The notes below the pieces were generated by a model. It saw only the letters and a list, made by a program, of their open reading frames with translations. It ran no database searches and was not told where the DNA came from. From JAVKMO01 sp031539345 (GTDB taxonomy: Bacteria; Bacteroidota; Bacteroidia; Chitinophagales; Chitinophagaceae): a stretch of DNA of 64,000 nucleotides. Shown here one piece after another: positions 18,174 through 28,147 of this stretch; position 1 is the stretch's first letter, and every line of letters starts with the position of its first letter. The stretch spans positions 1 through 64,000 of the forward strand of contig JAVKMO010000016.1 in assembly GCA_031539345.1 (NCBI GenBank). The letters run 5' to 3'. The translations under genes were made by a program, and so were the position numbers.

Positions 18174-20144
18174 TTACGCCTTTGTTACTGCGGCTAAAAT
18201 TTTTTCTACAATCTGTTCTTTGCTTAAACCAAAATGTTTATACGCCTGTGCCTCTGGTGCTGATATGCCAAAATTCTCTACTCCAAAAAACAATCCATTG
18301 TCTTTTAAAATGCCTTGCCAACCCATAGCAATTCCTGCTTCGATAACAATGTTGAACGGACTGTGTAAACTGTTTTTATACGCTTGACTTTGTTGATGAA
18401 ACAATTCTAAACAAGGGACAGAAATAATTTTTACGCCAATGTTTTTTTCTTCCAACAAGGTGCTTACCGCTTTTGCAAGCATCACTTCGCTGCCGGTTGC
18501 CCAAATGGCAATGGTTGGCGTTTGTTGAGTTTCGTGTATAAGGTATGCTCCTTGTTGTGATTTATTTTCTGTTGAATAATTTGTTCTTAGGGTGATTAAG
18601 TTTTGTCTTGATAACGCAAGAATAGAAGGCGTTGTTTTGTTTGCTAATGCAATCTGCCAACATTCTGCTGTTTCATAAGTGTCGCAAGGACGAAATACAA
18701 ACAAGTTGGGAATAGCGCGCAAAGCCGCCAAATGCTCTACAGGTTGATGCGTTGGACCATCTTCGCCAAGTCCGATAGAGTCATGCGTCATCACATAAAT
18801 TACGCGTTGTTGCATTAAAGCAGAAAGGCGAATAGCCGGGCGACAATAATCTGTAAACACCAAAAACGTTCCGCCATAGGGAATAAATCCGCCATATAAA
18901 GCAAGCCCATTCATGGCCGCAGCCATCGCAAATTCTCTCACGCCATAATGAACATAAGTGCCGTTAAAGTTATTGGCTTGAATGCCTTTTTGGTTTTTTC
19001 CTTTTGTTAAGTTAGAATGTGTTAAGTCGGCAGAACCGCCTATTAAATTGGGTATCGTATCGGTTAAAATATGCAATACCTCTTGACTTGCTTTTCTACT
19101 TGCAATGTTGGGTTTTTCGACAATTATTTTTTCTTTAAATGCCTCTATTGCTGCTGTTGCCTGTGTGGGAATAGCACCGCTAAAATAATCTTGAATGTCT
19201 TTATGTTGAGGGCTTTGTTGAAATTGTTTTTGCCATTCACGATAGGCTTGTTCGTGTTGTTGTCCAATTTTTTTCCATTCGTTTTTAATCTCTTCAGGAA
19301 TTTCAAATGCCGCATATTCCCAATTCAATTCTTTACGTGTAAGTGCAATTTCTTCTGCTCCAAGGGGCGCACCGTGTACGCCTTCAGTTCCTTTTTTATT
19401 CGGCGACCCAAATCCAATTGTTGTTTTACAAGAAATTAAAGTGGGTGCATTGGTATTATTTTTTGCTTGTGCAATTGCTTTGTCAATATCGTCAAAATCA
19501 TGCCCATTACATTCGAGAGTATGCCAACCTGCCGCAGCAAAGCGTTGCAATTGGTTGTCGCTTTGTGTAATGCTTGTTTTGCCGTCAATAGAAATTTCAT
19601 TATTGTCCCACAATACAATCAGTTGGCTTAATTTCAAATGCCCAGCAAGACAAATTGCCTCATGGCTAATGCCTTCCATCAAACAGCCGTCGCCAACAAT
19701 GACATAAGTTTTATGGTTAAAAATTTGTGTTGAAAATTTTGCTGCCGCAAATTGTTCTGCCATTGCCATACCAACCGCCATCGCCAAGCCTTGTCCTAAA
19801 GGCCCCGTTGTTGTTTCTATTCCTGCACCATGGCCAAATTCTGGATGCCCAGCAGTTTTTGCTCCATACTGTCTAAAGTTTTTAATTTCTTCTAAAGAAA
19901 AATCTTTGTATCCCGTTAAATGCAACAATCCGTATAATAACATCGATCCATGGCCCGCAGACAACACAAACCTGTCTCTGTTTAACCAGTTGGGGTCTTG
20001 GCTATAAAATCGTAAATGGTTTTTAAATAATACTGTCGCCACATCTGCCATTCCCATGGGCATTCCTGGGTGTCCTGAATTTGCTTTTTGTACAGCATCA
20101 ATAGCTAAAAATCGTAGTGCATTAGACAATAATTTGTTCGTCAT
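18174..20144 (-). CDS. tkt: Transketolase
   Basis: Product of 656 residues, full length. Thiamine diphosphate motifs are GHPGMPMGMAD (24-34) and GDGCLMEGISHEA with the downstream Asn (WDNNEIS). The pyrimidine-binding domain has DSIGLGEDGPTHQPVEHLA with the catalytic Glu and His. A transketolase-C domain ends the protein. It transfers two-carbon ketol units in the non-oxidative pentose phosphate pathway. It is divergent from the aldehyde dehydrogenase-like gene across a 193-bp gap. Confidence 0.97.
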   Translation of the reverse strand: MTNKLLSNALRFLAIDAVQKANSGHPGMPMGMADVATVLFKNHLRFYSQDPNWLNRDRFVLSAGHGSMLLYGLLHLTGYKDFSLEEIKNFRQYGAKTAGHPEFGHGAGIETTTGPLGQGLAMAVGMAMAEQFAAAKFSTQIFNHKTYVIVGDGCLMEGISHEAICLAGHLKLSQLIVLWDNNEISIDGKTSITQSDNQLQRFAAAGWHTLECNGHDFDDIDKAIAQAKNNTNAPTLISCKTTIGFGSPNKKGTEGVHGAPLGAEEIALTRKELNWEYAAFEIPEEIKNEWKKIGQQHEQAYREWQKQFQQSPQHKDIQDYFSGAIPTQATAAIEAFKEKIIVEKPNIASRKASQEVLHILTDTIPNLIGGSADLTHSNLTKGKNQKGIQANNFNGTYVHYGVREFAMAAAMNGLALYGGFIPYGGTFLVFTDYCRPAIRLSALMQQRVIYVMTHDSIGLGEDGPTHQPVEHLAALRAIPNLFVFRPCDTYETAECWQIALANKTTPSILALSRQNLITLRTNYSTENKSQQGAYLIHETQQTPTIAIWATGSEVMLAKAVSTLLEEKNIGVKIISVPCLELFHQQSQAYKNSLHSPFNIVIEAGIAMGWQGILKDNGLFFGVENFGISAPEAQAYKHFGLSKEQIVEKILAAVTKA

Positions 20145-20337
20145 AAAAAGATGATAAGATGAAAAATATGCGTCAATGATATTATTATTTAAAACATTTT
20201 TTCGATGGAATGAATTTTTTCTCTTTTATTCTTCGTCGCCATGCTGTTAAGATTTATCGTTTTCGTTAGGTTAATTTTTTATCATTGTAAACACTCATTT
20301 TTCGACTCACAAACAATTCATTTTTTAACACTTTCTT

Positions 20338-21735
20338 ATGGAAGGAAATCCTCAAGACATTAATCCTGCTTTTAAACATATTGTATATACAACTCCACAT
20401 TACAAAAATTCAATTGCAAACAGAAAGAAAATTTTATCGAACTTTCTCGATAGCATCGTTAAGCAAAAAGGATCGATTATTAATGTGAGTGCAAAGGTGT
20501 ATAATGCATTGCCGAGTGAAACAAATTTTTTAGAAATTTTGCCCTCTGTGTTAGCCTTAAAAAACATATTGGCAAGAATAGATACTTGGTGCACGGCGGC
20601 AACAATTGAAACGCCAGCAACAATTCACCAAAAAACATTTAGCACTTATACGCCCAAGGGCTTTGTGGCGATTGTATTGAAAACGCAATTGCCTTTTTAT
20701 TATTTGTTTAATTCATTAGCTTGTACTGTAGCGGCGGGCAACAAAGTGATGATTCATTTGATTGATTATCCTGAAGAAGTTACCGCATTGATAAAAACAA
20801 TTTTAGACCCTGTTTTCAATCCTAACGAAGTATTATTATTAACAACAAAACAAAGAATAGATCAATCCATCAAGACGGTCTATTTTGATTTTTATACGAT
20901 TATCAGCGATGATGCAACACATAAAAAAATTGCCCCATATGTTGATGACGTTTCTAAAATCAATTTTTTAAATAACACCAACTACAAAAGCTGTTTGATT
21001 ATTGATGAAAGCACTTCGGCAACACAAAAAATAGACAAGCTATTGTATTCTGGTTTTATGAATGGCGGAGAACTTTTTTTTAACAACAATTTATTTTTAG
21101 TTCATATCGATCAAATTGGAGAATTAAAAAAAGCAATTTCTGATATTCAAAAAAAATTAACCCAAACGGCAAAGTCTCATTTTGTACAACAGGCTTATAC
21201 CGCGAGCACCGAAGGGGTTTTTCATAACACGGCAGAATTGACAAAAAAAATATTAAAAGACAAAGCCTCTGAATTGTTAATGGGCGGAGATTTGGACGAA
21301 AACAGTCTCAGCATTTCACCAACGATTATTCAAGTCAGCCCCAAATCAGAATTTTGGAAAATGCGTATCAAGGGTCCAGTAATTTTAATTCTGCCTTTTT
21401 ACAATATTAAAGATGCCATTTTGCATTTGCAAAATTTAGACCCTATCAATAAAATTCATCTTTTTTCAAGAAACAAATTCAATATCAATGCAGTAACATC
21501 AAACCTAAATGCAGAACTGTTTTTAATTAACGAATTGTTTATGGATAGGTATCAAATTCACACCATTCATGCTGAAAATAAAGCATTCTATAAAGGCATC
21601 ACAGGATTTGCAACTTGCTCTAATTTAAAAACCATCAGCATCAAAAAAAAGAATACCAACTTTGAAAAAGCACTGTTTAATAAACTAGATTTTATTTCTC
21701 AAAAATGGTTTGACTTATTTTTTTTTCGTTCCTAA
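20338..21735 (+). CDS. Aldehyde dehydrogenase-fold protein lacking catalytic residues
   Basis: Product of 465 residues that align by eye with class 3 aldehyde dehydrogenases: the N-terminal helix RKKILSNFLDSI, AAGNKVMIH at the AAGN motif (132-140), IIDEST, SGFMNGGELFF, PVILILPF and a C-terminal FYKGITGFATCSN matching the usual YHGK.GFDTFSH. The key residues are gone: the catalytic Cys position is Phe247, the oxyanion Asn is replaced by Gln (Gln117), the ELGGK glutamate region reads NNTNYK, and FTGS reads TIISD. A C-terminal extension of about 30 residues is present. It is probably a non-catalytic relative, although the frame is intact, so a role as a regulatory or binding subunit is possible. 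It lies 64 bp before the FAD/Fe-S oxidoreductase. Confidence 0.75.
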   Translation: MEGNPQDINPAFKHIVYTTPHYKNSIANRKKILSNFLDSIVKQKGSIINVSAKVYNALPSETNFLEILPSVLALKNILARIDTWCTAATIETPATIHQKTFSTYTPKGFVAIVLKTQLPFYYLFNSLACTVAAGNKVMIHLIDYPEEVTALIKTILDPVFNPNEVLLLTTKQRIDQSIKTVYFDFYTIISDDATHKKIAPYVDDVSKINFLNNTNYKSCLIIDESTSATQKIDKLLYSGFMNGGELFFNNNLFLVHIDQIGELKKAISDIQKKLTQTAKSHFVQQAYTASTEGVFHNTAELTKKILKDKASELLMGGDLDENSLSISPTIIQVSPKSEFWKMRIKGPVILILPFYNIKDAILHLQNLDPINKIHLFSRNKFNINAVTSNLNAELFLINELFMDRYQIHTIHAENKAFYKGITGFATCSNLKTISIKKKNTNFEKALFNKLDFISQKWFDLFFFRS

Positions 21736-21799
21736 AATGTTCCAAAAGCAAGCATAAAGTTCATGGCTTGTATGGTTAATTTTTTATTTTTTTTTTGTT

Positions 21800-24733
21800 A
21801 TGGCAGCTCAAATTCCTTTTAATTTATTACAACAAAATATTACAGGAGAATTGGTTTTTGATCATCTGTCAAAAACAATTTATGCAACAGATGCTTCGGA
21901 CTTCAAAGAAATGCCACTTGGTGTTTGCTTTCCCAAAACCGAAAAAGATATTCAAGCCATTATTCGCTTTGCACAAGAACATCACTTTGGAATTATTCCT
22001 CGTGGTGCTGGCACTTCGCTCGCAGGACAAGTTATTGGCAATGGGTTGATTGTTGATGTCAGCAAATACATGAATGCCATTATAGAAATTAACGTTCAAG
22101 AAAAATGGGTAATTGTGCAGCCTGGCATTGTGCGAGACGAGCTCAATATGGCATTAAAACAATACGGCCTTTTTTTTGGACCAGAAACTTCTACTGCCAA
22201 CAGAGCCACAATTGGCGGCATGGTGGGCAACAATGCTTGCGGCTCAAACTCCATTGTGTATGGCAGCACGAGGGAACATTTGCTTGCTGTATATGCTGTA
22301 TTAAGCGATGCTTCTTTCGCAACTTTTGAATCTTGTGACGAAGAAAGCATCAAGAAAAAAATTGTGCAACAAAATCTAGAAGGCAAGATTTATGAAAGTA
22401 TGCTGTCGATGTTGCAGCCTGAAGAGGTGCAAAATGAAATCGAAAAAGAATTTCCTAAAGCAAGCATCACACGCAGAAATACAGGCTATGCCTTAGACCA
22501 ATTATTGCAATTGCAGCCTTTCAAAAAAAACGCCAACGCTTTTAATTTTTGCCAACTTTTAGCAGGTTCTGAAGGAACGCTTGCCTTTGCAACAGCCTTA
22601 AAAGTCAACCTCATTGACTTGCCCCCAAGCGAAAACGCTTTGCTCTGCATTCATTGTACATCTATTCACGAAGCAACAATTGCAAACATTGAATGTGTTG
22701 CTTTTCAGCCGTATGGATTAGAATTAATTGATCACTATATTTTAGAGTGTACAAAAAATAATTTAGCGTACCAGCCGTATCTGTTTTTTGTAGAAGGCAA
22801 TCCCAAGGGCATACTCATTGCAGAATTTCGCTTTTCTACACAAACAGAATTACAAGCCCATATTCAAAAAGTCATTCAACATTTACAAGAAAAAAAATTA
22901 GGATATCACTATTCTGTTGTAGAAAAAAAAGACGTTTCAAAAGTATGGAGCTTACGCAAAGCTGGGTTGGGCTTATTGGCAAATATTCCAGGAGATGAAA
23001 AAGCCGTTGCTGTCATTGAAGACACAGCGGTAGATATACACGACTTGCCACAATACATTGCAGAGTTTAATGCCATGCTCACCAAATATAATTTGTATGC
23101 TGTGCATTATGCCCACATTGGAACAGGCGAATTACACTTGCGACCTTTGCTCAATTTAAAAACAAAATCTGGACAAGAATTATACCGAACAGTGGCGACA
23201 GAAATTGCACATTTAGTAAAAAAATATCAAGGATCTTTGAGTGGTGAACATGGCGATGGTCGCTTGCGTGGAGAGTTTTTGCAAACAATGGTGGGAGAAA
23301 AAAATTACCAACTTTTTATTGCCACAAAAACAATATGGGACAAAAACAATATTTTAAATCCACACAAAATTGTTCATACGCCAAAAATGGACGAGTCGTT
23401 ACGTTATGCGGCAGATTATCCCTATCCCGTTTACAAAACTTATTTTAGATATCAACAAGGCGATTTACTCCGAGACGTTCAACAATGCAATGGTTCTGGA
23501 GATTGCAGAAAAAGCCATTTGAGTGGCGGCACAATGTGTCCATCTTATATGGCAACAAAAAACGAATCACAAACAACACGTGCAAGAGCCAATTTATTAC
23601 GTGAGGTGTTGAGCAATGCCGATGCAAAAAATGCGTTTGACTCAAAAGAATTATACGACATTTTAGACTTTTGTTTAAGTTGTAAAGGATGCAAATCTGA
23701 ATGCCCGTCTAATGTTGATATGGCAAAAATGAAAGCCGAATTTTTACAACAATACTACGCAACAAATCGGGTGCCGCTAAGGTCAAAATTGATTGCCAAT
23801 TTTTCTTCTATAATGAACATTGCGAGCAAAGTTGCGCCCTTGTATAATTTTTTTAATCAAGCACCTATCATAAGTAACATTTCAAAAGCGTTCATTGGAT
23901 TTGCTCAAAAAAGAAGTTTGCCAAAAGTTCATAGCACAACTCTATTGACATGGTTTAGACAATTCAAAAAAAATCAAAAGAAAAAAAACTACCACGCACA
24001 AGTTTTTTTATTCTGTGATGAGTTTACAAATTATTTAGACGTGCATATTGGGCAGCAAACAATTTTATTGTTAGAAGGACTTGGTTATGAAGTGCGTATT
24101 CCCGAACACGTTGAAAGTGGACGCAGTTTATTTTCAAAAGGGTTTTTAGCACAAGCACAAATGGTTGCAAATAAAAACGTTGCCTTACTATCAAATGTAA
24201 TAACAGAAAAAACACCCCTCATAGGCATAGAACCCTCTTGTATTCTGTCTTTTAGAGACGAATACCCCGATTTGGTGTCAGAAGATTTAATACAAAAAAG
24301 TAAAACTCTCGCACAGCACACTTTGTTAATTGATGAATTTATTGTGCAAGAATTTGAAGCCGGACGAATTCGTTCAACACAATTTGCAACACAAGGCAAA
24401 CACATTTTATTACACGGACATTGCCAACAGAAAGCAGTTGCTAAAATTCAAGCAACAGAAAAAATGTTGCAAATCGCAAATCATACAGTTCAAACATTGG
24501 CATCAGGTTGTTGTGGCATGGCAGGGTCTTTTGGTTATGAAAAAGAACACTACGATTTGTCGATGCAAATTGGCGAATTGGTTCTGTTTCCTAGCATTCG
24601 CAATGCAAAAAAAGACACGGTTGTGGTTGCTTATGGCACGAGCTGTCGCCACCAAATTAAAGACGGAACAAAGCAAGCCTCCTTTCATCCTGTAGAAGTT
24701 TTGCTCGAACAATTAGCACCAGAGACGAAATAA
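21800..24733 (+). CDS. FAD-linked oxidoreductase with Fe-S and CCG domains (GlcD-GlcF/D-lactate dehydrogenase type fusion)
   Basis: Product of 977 residues. The PCMH-type FAD domain has IPRGAGTSLAGQ at about 69-80 and GGMVGNNACGSNSIVYG. The FAD-oxidase C-terminal domain ends with SLSGEHGDGRLRGEF. Two ferredoxin-like cysteine sets follow: CNGSGDC...MCPS (near 562-580) and CLSCKGCKSECP (near 624). A CCG-type domain has EPSCILSF, HGHCQQKA and SGCCGMAGSFGYEKEHY (near 903). Such fusions oxidise 2-hydroxy acids such as D-lactate or glycolate and pass electrons to the respiratory chain. The precise substrate is not readable. It is cytoplasmic or membrane-peripheral, with no signal peptide. Confidence 0.9.
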   Translation: MAAQIPFNLLQQNITGELVFDHLSKTIYATDASDFKEMPLGVCFPKTEKDIQAIIRFAQEHHFGIIPRGAGTSLAGQVIGNGLIVDVSKYMNAIIEINVQEKWVIVQPGIVRDELNMALKQYGLFFGPETSTANRATIGGMVGNNACGSNSIVYGSTREHLLAVYAVLSDASFATFESCDEESIKKKIVQQNLEGKIYESMLSMLQPEEVQNEIEKEFPKASITRRNTGYALDQLLQLQPFKKNANAFNFCQLLAGSEGTLAFATALKVNLIDLPPSENALLCIHCTSIHEATIANIECVAFQPYGLELIDHYILECTKNNLAYQPYLFFVEGNPKGILIAEFRFSTQTELQAHIQKVIQHLQEKKLGYHYSVVEKKDVSKVWSLRKAGLGLLANIPGDEKAVAVIEDTAVDIHDLPQYIAEFNAMLTKYNLYAVHYAHIGTGELHLRPLLNLKTKSGQELYRTVATEIAHLVKKYQGSLSGEHGDGRLRGEFLQTMVGEKNYQLFIATKTIWDKNNILNPHKIVHTPKMDESLRYAADYPYPVYKTYFRYQQGDLLRDVQQCNGSGDCRKSHLSGGTMCPSYMATKNESQTTRARANLLREVLSNADAKNAFDSKELYDILDFCLSCKGCKSECPSNVDMAKMKAEFLQQYYATNRVPLRSKLIANFSSIMNIASKVAPLYNFFNQAPIISNISKAFIGFAQKRSLPKVHSTTLLTWFRQFKKNQKKKNYHAQVFLFCDEFTNYLDVHIGQQTILLLEGLGYEVRIPEHVESGRSLFSKGFLAQAQMVANKNVALLSNVITEKTPLIGIEPSCILSFRDEYPDLVSEDLIQKSKTLAQHTLLIDEFIVQEFEAGRIRSTQFATQGKHILLHGHCQQKAVAKIQATEKMLQIANHTVQTLASGCCGMAGSFGYEKEHYDLSMQIGELVLFPSIRNAKKDTVVVAYGTSCRHQIKDGTKQASFHPVEVLLEQLAPETK

Positions 24734-24741
24734 TTGTCCGC

Positions 24742-24765
24742 ATCAGTGGTCGTCGCTGATTTTTA
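24742..24765 (+). terminator. Possible terminator after the FAD oxidoreductase gene
   Basis: An imperfect hairpin (ATCAGTGG / TCGCTGAT, with two G-T pairs and a 3-nt loop) is followed by TTTTTA on the plus strand. It sits between the convergent oxidoreductase and purU genes. The stem is short. Confidence 0.4.
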
Positions 24766-25632
24766 TTCAAACACAATTGTTCTGTTATGATGAATAAAAA
24801 TACGTTGTTCAACAAATAGTTTCACCGCTTCTGCCAACACTTGTTTGTCAACTTCATGTCCGTAACGTTTTATTCTTTGCAAGTCAAATCTGTGGTTAAT
24901 TGAAGTTGTGTTTTGGGTAATAATTGGTCCTGCGTCTAAATCTTGTGTTACAAAATGTGCGGTTGCCCCAACTAATTTAACGCCTCTTTCTAATGCTTTT
25001 TGATAAGGATTCGCTCCCATAAATGCGGGCAATAAAGAGTGATGAACGTTGATGATTTTTTGTTGATAGTGTTGAATAAATTCTGGCGATAATATTTGCA
25101 TAAATTTTGCTAATACGATACAATCAACGGAATAGCTTTTCAATTTTTCTAAAATATTTTGTTCAAACGCCGCCTTGTCTTTATTGATAATGGGAATATA
25201 ATGGTAAGGGATAGAAAAAGAATTCGCCAAATACGCCAAGTTTTGGTGGTTGCTAATAATCGCTTCTATTTTCATGTCAATATTTTTTAATTGACTACGA
25301 ATCAGCAAATCTGCTACGCAATGCGGCTCTTTAGAACAAAATAAAACCACCTTTTTTTCTCGATGTGCCGACACCTCTACCAACATTTCGGGTGTTCTAT
25401 CAAATGAAAGTTTTTGCTTTAATAACTGCTCTAAGTCATGGGCAGATAATTCACCAACAACTTCAGAACGCATATAAAAAAAGCTGTTTTCTTCACTCAC
25501 AAATTCTTCAATCTCTATAATATTACATTCATTTTGGGCAAACACATTCGAGATGTCATACACTAAGCCCTTTCTATCTGGGCAACTAATTTTTACGACT
25601 AATACATTCTTTTGCAATTCAAAATTCGACAT
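24763..25632 (-). CDS. purU: Formyltetrahydrofolate deformylase
   Basis: Product of 289 residues. An N-terminal ACT domain (about 8-85) starts LVVKISCPDRKGLVYDISN. The formyltransferase-type domain has INVHHSLLPAFMGANPY (194-210) with catalytic Asn195 and His197, and GATAHFVTQDLDAGPI with Asp233. It hydrolyses 10-formyltetrahydrofolate to formate and tetrahydrofolate, balancing one-carbon pools; the ACT domain points to amino-acid control. It is a single gene. Confidence 0.95.
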   Translation of the reverse strand: MSNFELQKNVLVVKISCPDRKGLVYDISNVFAQNECNIIEIEEFVSEENSFFYMRSEVVGELSAHDLEQLLKQKLSFDRTPEMLVEVSAHREKKVVLFCSKEPHCVADLLIRSQLKNIDMKIEAIISNHQNLAYLANSFSIPYHYIPIINKDKAAFEQNILEKLKSYSVDCIVLAKFMQILSPEFIQHYQQKIINVHHSLLPAFMGANPYQKALERGVKLVGATAHFVTQDLDAGPIITQNTTSINHRFDLQRIKRYGHEVDKQVLAEAVKLFVEQRIFIHHNRTIVFE

Positions 25633-25753
25633 AAAAACAAAAACATTTTTTAAGTAAACAGCGAAGTTAAAATTTTTAATTCCGATTGCTTTTACTCTGT
25701 ATAAAAGTTATTCGAACAATTGAACACAGAAAACATCTTCTAACAATAAACCA

Positions 25754-26746
25754 TTACTCCGTATTCCAAGCCAACAACTTCTCGTTCGGCATTTCTTGTA
25801 ATCTCGGATTGGTCGAATTAATCTTTTGATTCGAGAGCACTTGTTCATATTTTGTTAGATACGAAAGTGCCATTTTATGGCTATTAAAATTGTCCAATGC
25901 ATATTCATGACATGTAATTGGGTTATATGTATGGCTGTTTTTGATGGCATCAATTAAATCCGTCATCTTATTAGAATAATAGCCAACAGATGAATTGACA
26001 ATTTCTGGTATCGAACCATAAGGTGTTGCAAAAACAGGACAACCAAAATATAAGCTCTCTATAATCGCTAACCCAAAAGGTTCGTGCCACCTCACTGGAA
26101 ATATTAACCCCTTAGAACGATTTAATAGCATGTCTTTTTCTTCTCCGCCAACCATACCATAAAAAAGAATCTTTGGAGAAAAAGTAAACCGCATACCCAT
26201 ACTAAAATTAAATCGTACGCCCCCTAAAACATTTAAATGTTCTTGGTCGATGTTTCTTATCATTTGTATTGCACCTACAACATTTTTCACCTTCCAGCGA
26301 GCATTGCCTAAAAAATGAAAATCTTTTCGTGGGCTTGTCAAGTCGGGTTTGCGATACTCGTCCCAGTCTAATCCATTATGAACAAAAGAAGAAGAACCAT
26401 GTCTTTGAGCGTGATTTTGAGATACAAAAACAGAATTGGTGTCTAAAATTTCTTGACAAAAAGCATTCCCGTGTATTGTAACGATATACGGTTTATTAAT
26501 GTCTAAATCGTTAGGCGTAAAATTAAAATGTACGACATCTACATCTTGGGGTATTTGAGCAGATATTGGCTTCTGGTGATTGATAAAAACAACCTTCGCA
26601 AAATCACAATACGAACCCTTATTGACCAAATAAGTAACGTTAAGCCCCATTTGTTGCAGCTTTTTGCCTAAAGCCCAGATTACTCTTTCTGTACCTCCAT
26701 ATAATATTGCAGGGATAACCGAATGATGAACAATCAATATTTTCAT
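25754..26746 (-). CDS. GT4-type glycosyltransferase
   Basis: Product of 330 residues with the GT-B layout. The N-terminal glycine loop is LYGGTERVIWALGKKL (15-30); the C-terminal domain has FVHNGLDWDEY, FLGNARWKVKNV and the E-x7-E motif EPFGLAIIE (222-230), followed by CPVFATPYGSIPEIV. It would transfer a sugar from a nucleotide donor, possibly to a glycan or lipid. It is isolated from any polysaccharide cluster, so the acceptor cannot be inferred. Confidence 0.85.
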   Translation of the reverse strand: MKILIVHHSVIPAILYGGTERVIWALGKKLQQMGLNVTYLVNKGSYCDFAKVVFINHQKPISAQIPQDVDVVHFNFTPNDLDINKPYIVTIHGNAFCQEILDTNSVFVSQNHAQRHGSSSFVHNGLDWDEYRKPDLTSPRKDFHFLGNARWKVKNVVGAIQMIRNIDQEHLNVLGGVRFNFSMGMRFTFSPKILFYGMVGGEEKDMLLNRSKGLIFPVRWHEPFGLAIIESLYFGCPVFATPYGSIPEIVNSSVGYYSNKMTDLIDAIKNSHTYNPITCHEYALDNFNSHKMALSYLTKYEQVLSNQKINSTNPRLQEMPNEKLLAWNTE

Positions 26747-26857
26747 CTTAGAATAGTTTGATTAGGGAGAGCATACTTTACTAAATAAAACGTAAAAAGG
26801 AATAAGTAAATATTCTTCAGAAAATTTATCAACAAGTAATTTGATGTAAGGTGATTT

Positions 26858-27553
26858 TTATTTGATGTGTAAACCGCATTCTTTATTGTTTGCGTCTTCC
26901 CACCACCATCTGCCGGCTCTTACATCTTCGCCAGGTTGAATGGCTCTCGTACAAGGCATACAACCAATGCTTGGAAAACCCTTGCTGTGCAAAGGGTGTA
27001 GAACAATGTTGTTTTTTTTAGCACTTGTCTTTACGGCTTCAAATGTCCAATTCCAAAGCGGTTGAAATTTTAATAACTGATATTGTTCGTCTGCTTGTAA
27101 CAATTTCACCTCTTGTCTTTGTTGTGATTGGTCTTGCCTTAATCCTGTTATCCAAACTTGTGTGCCTGATAATGCTTGTTGCAAGGGAATGACTTTTCTA
27201 ATATGGCAACACTCTTTGCGCTGTTCAACGCTTTCATAAAAACTATTCGGACCTTTTTCTTTTAATAATTTTTCAACTTCTTGTTGAGGAGGAAAATAAG
27301 GCGTAATTTTTTTTTGATAACGTGTAAGTGTTGCATTCCACGTTGCATAGGTTTCTTGAAAAAGGCGACCTGTATCCAAAGTAAAAACTTCTATGGGAAG
27401 ATTGTTTTCAAAAATATGATGCGTAATTAATTGGTCTTCGATACCAAAACTTGTTGAACATTTTATGCCATGAGGAAAGTGTTGAACAAGGTATTGTAAT
27501 TGCTCTACGATATTTAATTTTTCAAGTGCAGATGAGTGTTCTAAAACATTCAT
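26858..27553 (-). CDS. cysH: Phosphoadenylyl/adenylyl-sulfate reductase
   Basis: Product of 231 residues. The PAPS-reductase fold has SFGIEDQLI, FTLDTGRLFQETY and ITGLRQDQS. The cysteine pairs Cys115-Cys116 (ECCHIRK) and Cys198/Cys201 (GCMPC) are those that hold a 4Fe-4S cluster in adenylyl-sulfate reductases, and Cys226 in ECGLH is the catalytic cysteine. This suggests APS rather than PAPS as substrate. It makes sulfite in sulfate assimilation. Oddly it begins 2 bp after nuoB, where nuoC would be expected. Confidence 0.93.
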   Translation of the reverse strand: MNVLEHSSALEKLNIVEQLQYLVQHFPHGIKCSTSFGIEDQLITHHIFENNLPIEVFTLDTGRLFQETYATWNATLTRYQKKITPYFPPQQEVEKLLKEKGPNSFYESVEQRKECCHIRKVIPLQQALSGTQVWITGLRQDQSQQRQEVKLLQADEQYQLLKFQPLWNWTFEAVKTSAKKNNIVLHPLHSKGFPSIGCMPCTRAIQPGEDVRAGRWWWEDANNKECGLHIK

Positions 27554-27555
27554 AT

Positions 27556-28119
27556 TTATTCTATGGCATAAGAATGAAGAAGACTGGTGTACTTTTCTGA
27601 ATGCCTACGTCGCAAACTTTCATTGCCAATAATGTCTTGAATTTTCAATACGCCGTCAATAATGGCTTCTGGTCTTGGTGGGCAACCTGGCACATATACA
27701 TCAACGGGAATAATTTGGTCGATGCCTTGCAAAACAGAATAAGTATCAAAAATGCCCCCACTGCTTGCACAAGCACCAACAGCAATTACCCAACGTGGTT
27801 CTGCCATTTGCACGTAAACTTGTTTCAGTACAGGTGCCATTTTTTTTGCAATTGTTCCCATTACCATCAACAAATCACACTGCCTTGGAGAGAAAGACAC
27901 ACGCTCACTACCAAACCTTGCAAGGTCATAATGAGATGCCATTGTTGCCATAAATTCTATACCACAACATGATGTGGCAAAGGGAAGTGGCCAAATAGAA
28001 TTTTTGCGTGCCAAACCAACCACTTTGTCGAAAGATGTAGAAAAAAAGCCTTCGCCTTTATAGCCTTCTGGCATTTGTGCCATTTTTATTTTTGTATTAA
28101 AATCAACTGGTCTTGACAT
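27556..28119 (-). CDS. nuoB: NADH-quinone oxidoreductase subunit B
   Basis: Product of 187 residues. The four ligands of cluster N2 are Cys51, Cys52 (CCGIEFMA), Cys117 (GACASSGG) and Cys146 (VPGCPPRPEA). It is a peripheral-arm subunit of respiratory complex I. It lies 28 bp downstream of nuoA. The remaining nuo genes (C to N) are not in the window; cysH takes the next place. Confidence 0.96.
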   Translation of the reverse strand: MSRPVDFNTKIKMAQMPEGYKGEGFFSTSFDKVVGLARKNSIWPLPFATSCCGIEFMATMASHYDLARFGSERVSFSPRQCDLLMVMGTIAKKMAPVLKQVYVQMAEPRWVIAVGACASSGGIFDTYSVLQGIDQIIPVDVYVPGCPPRPEAIIDGVLKIQDIIGNESLRRRHSEKYTSLLHSYAIE

Positions 28120-28147
28120 ATCGTTTTATTTTAAGAAGTCAATAAAT

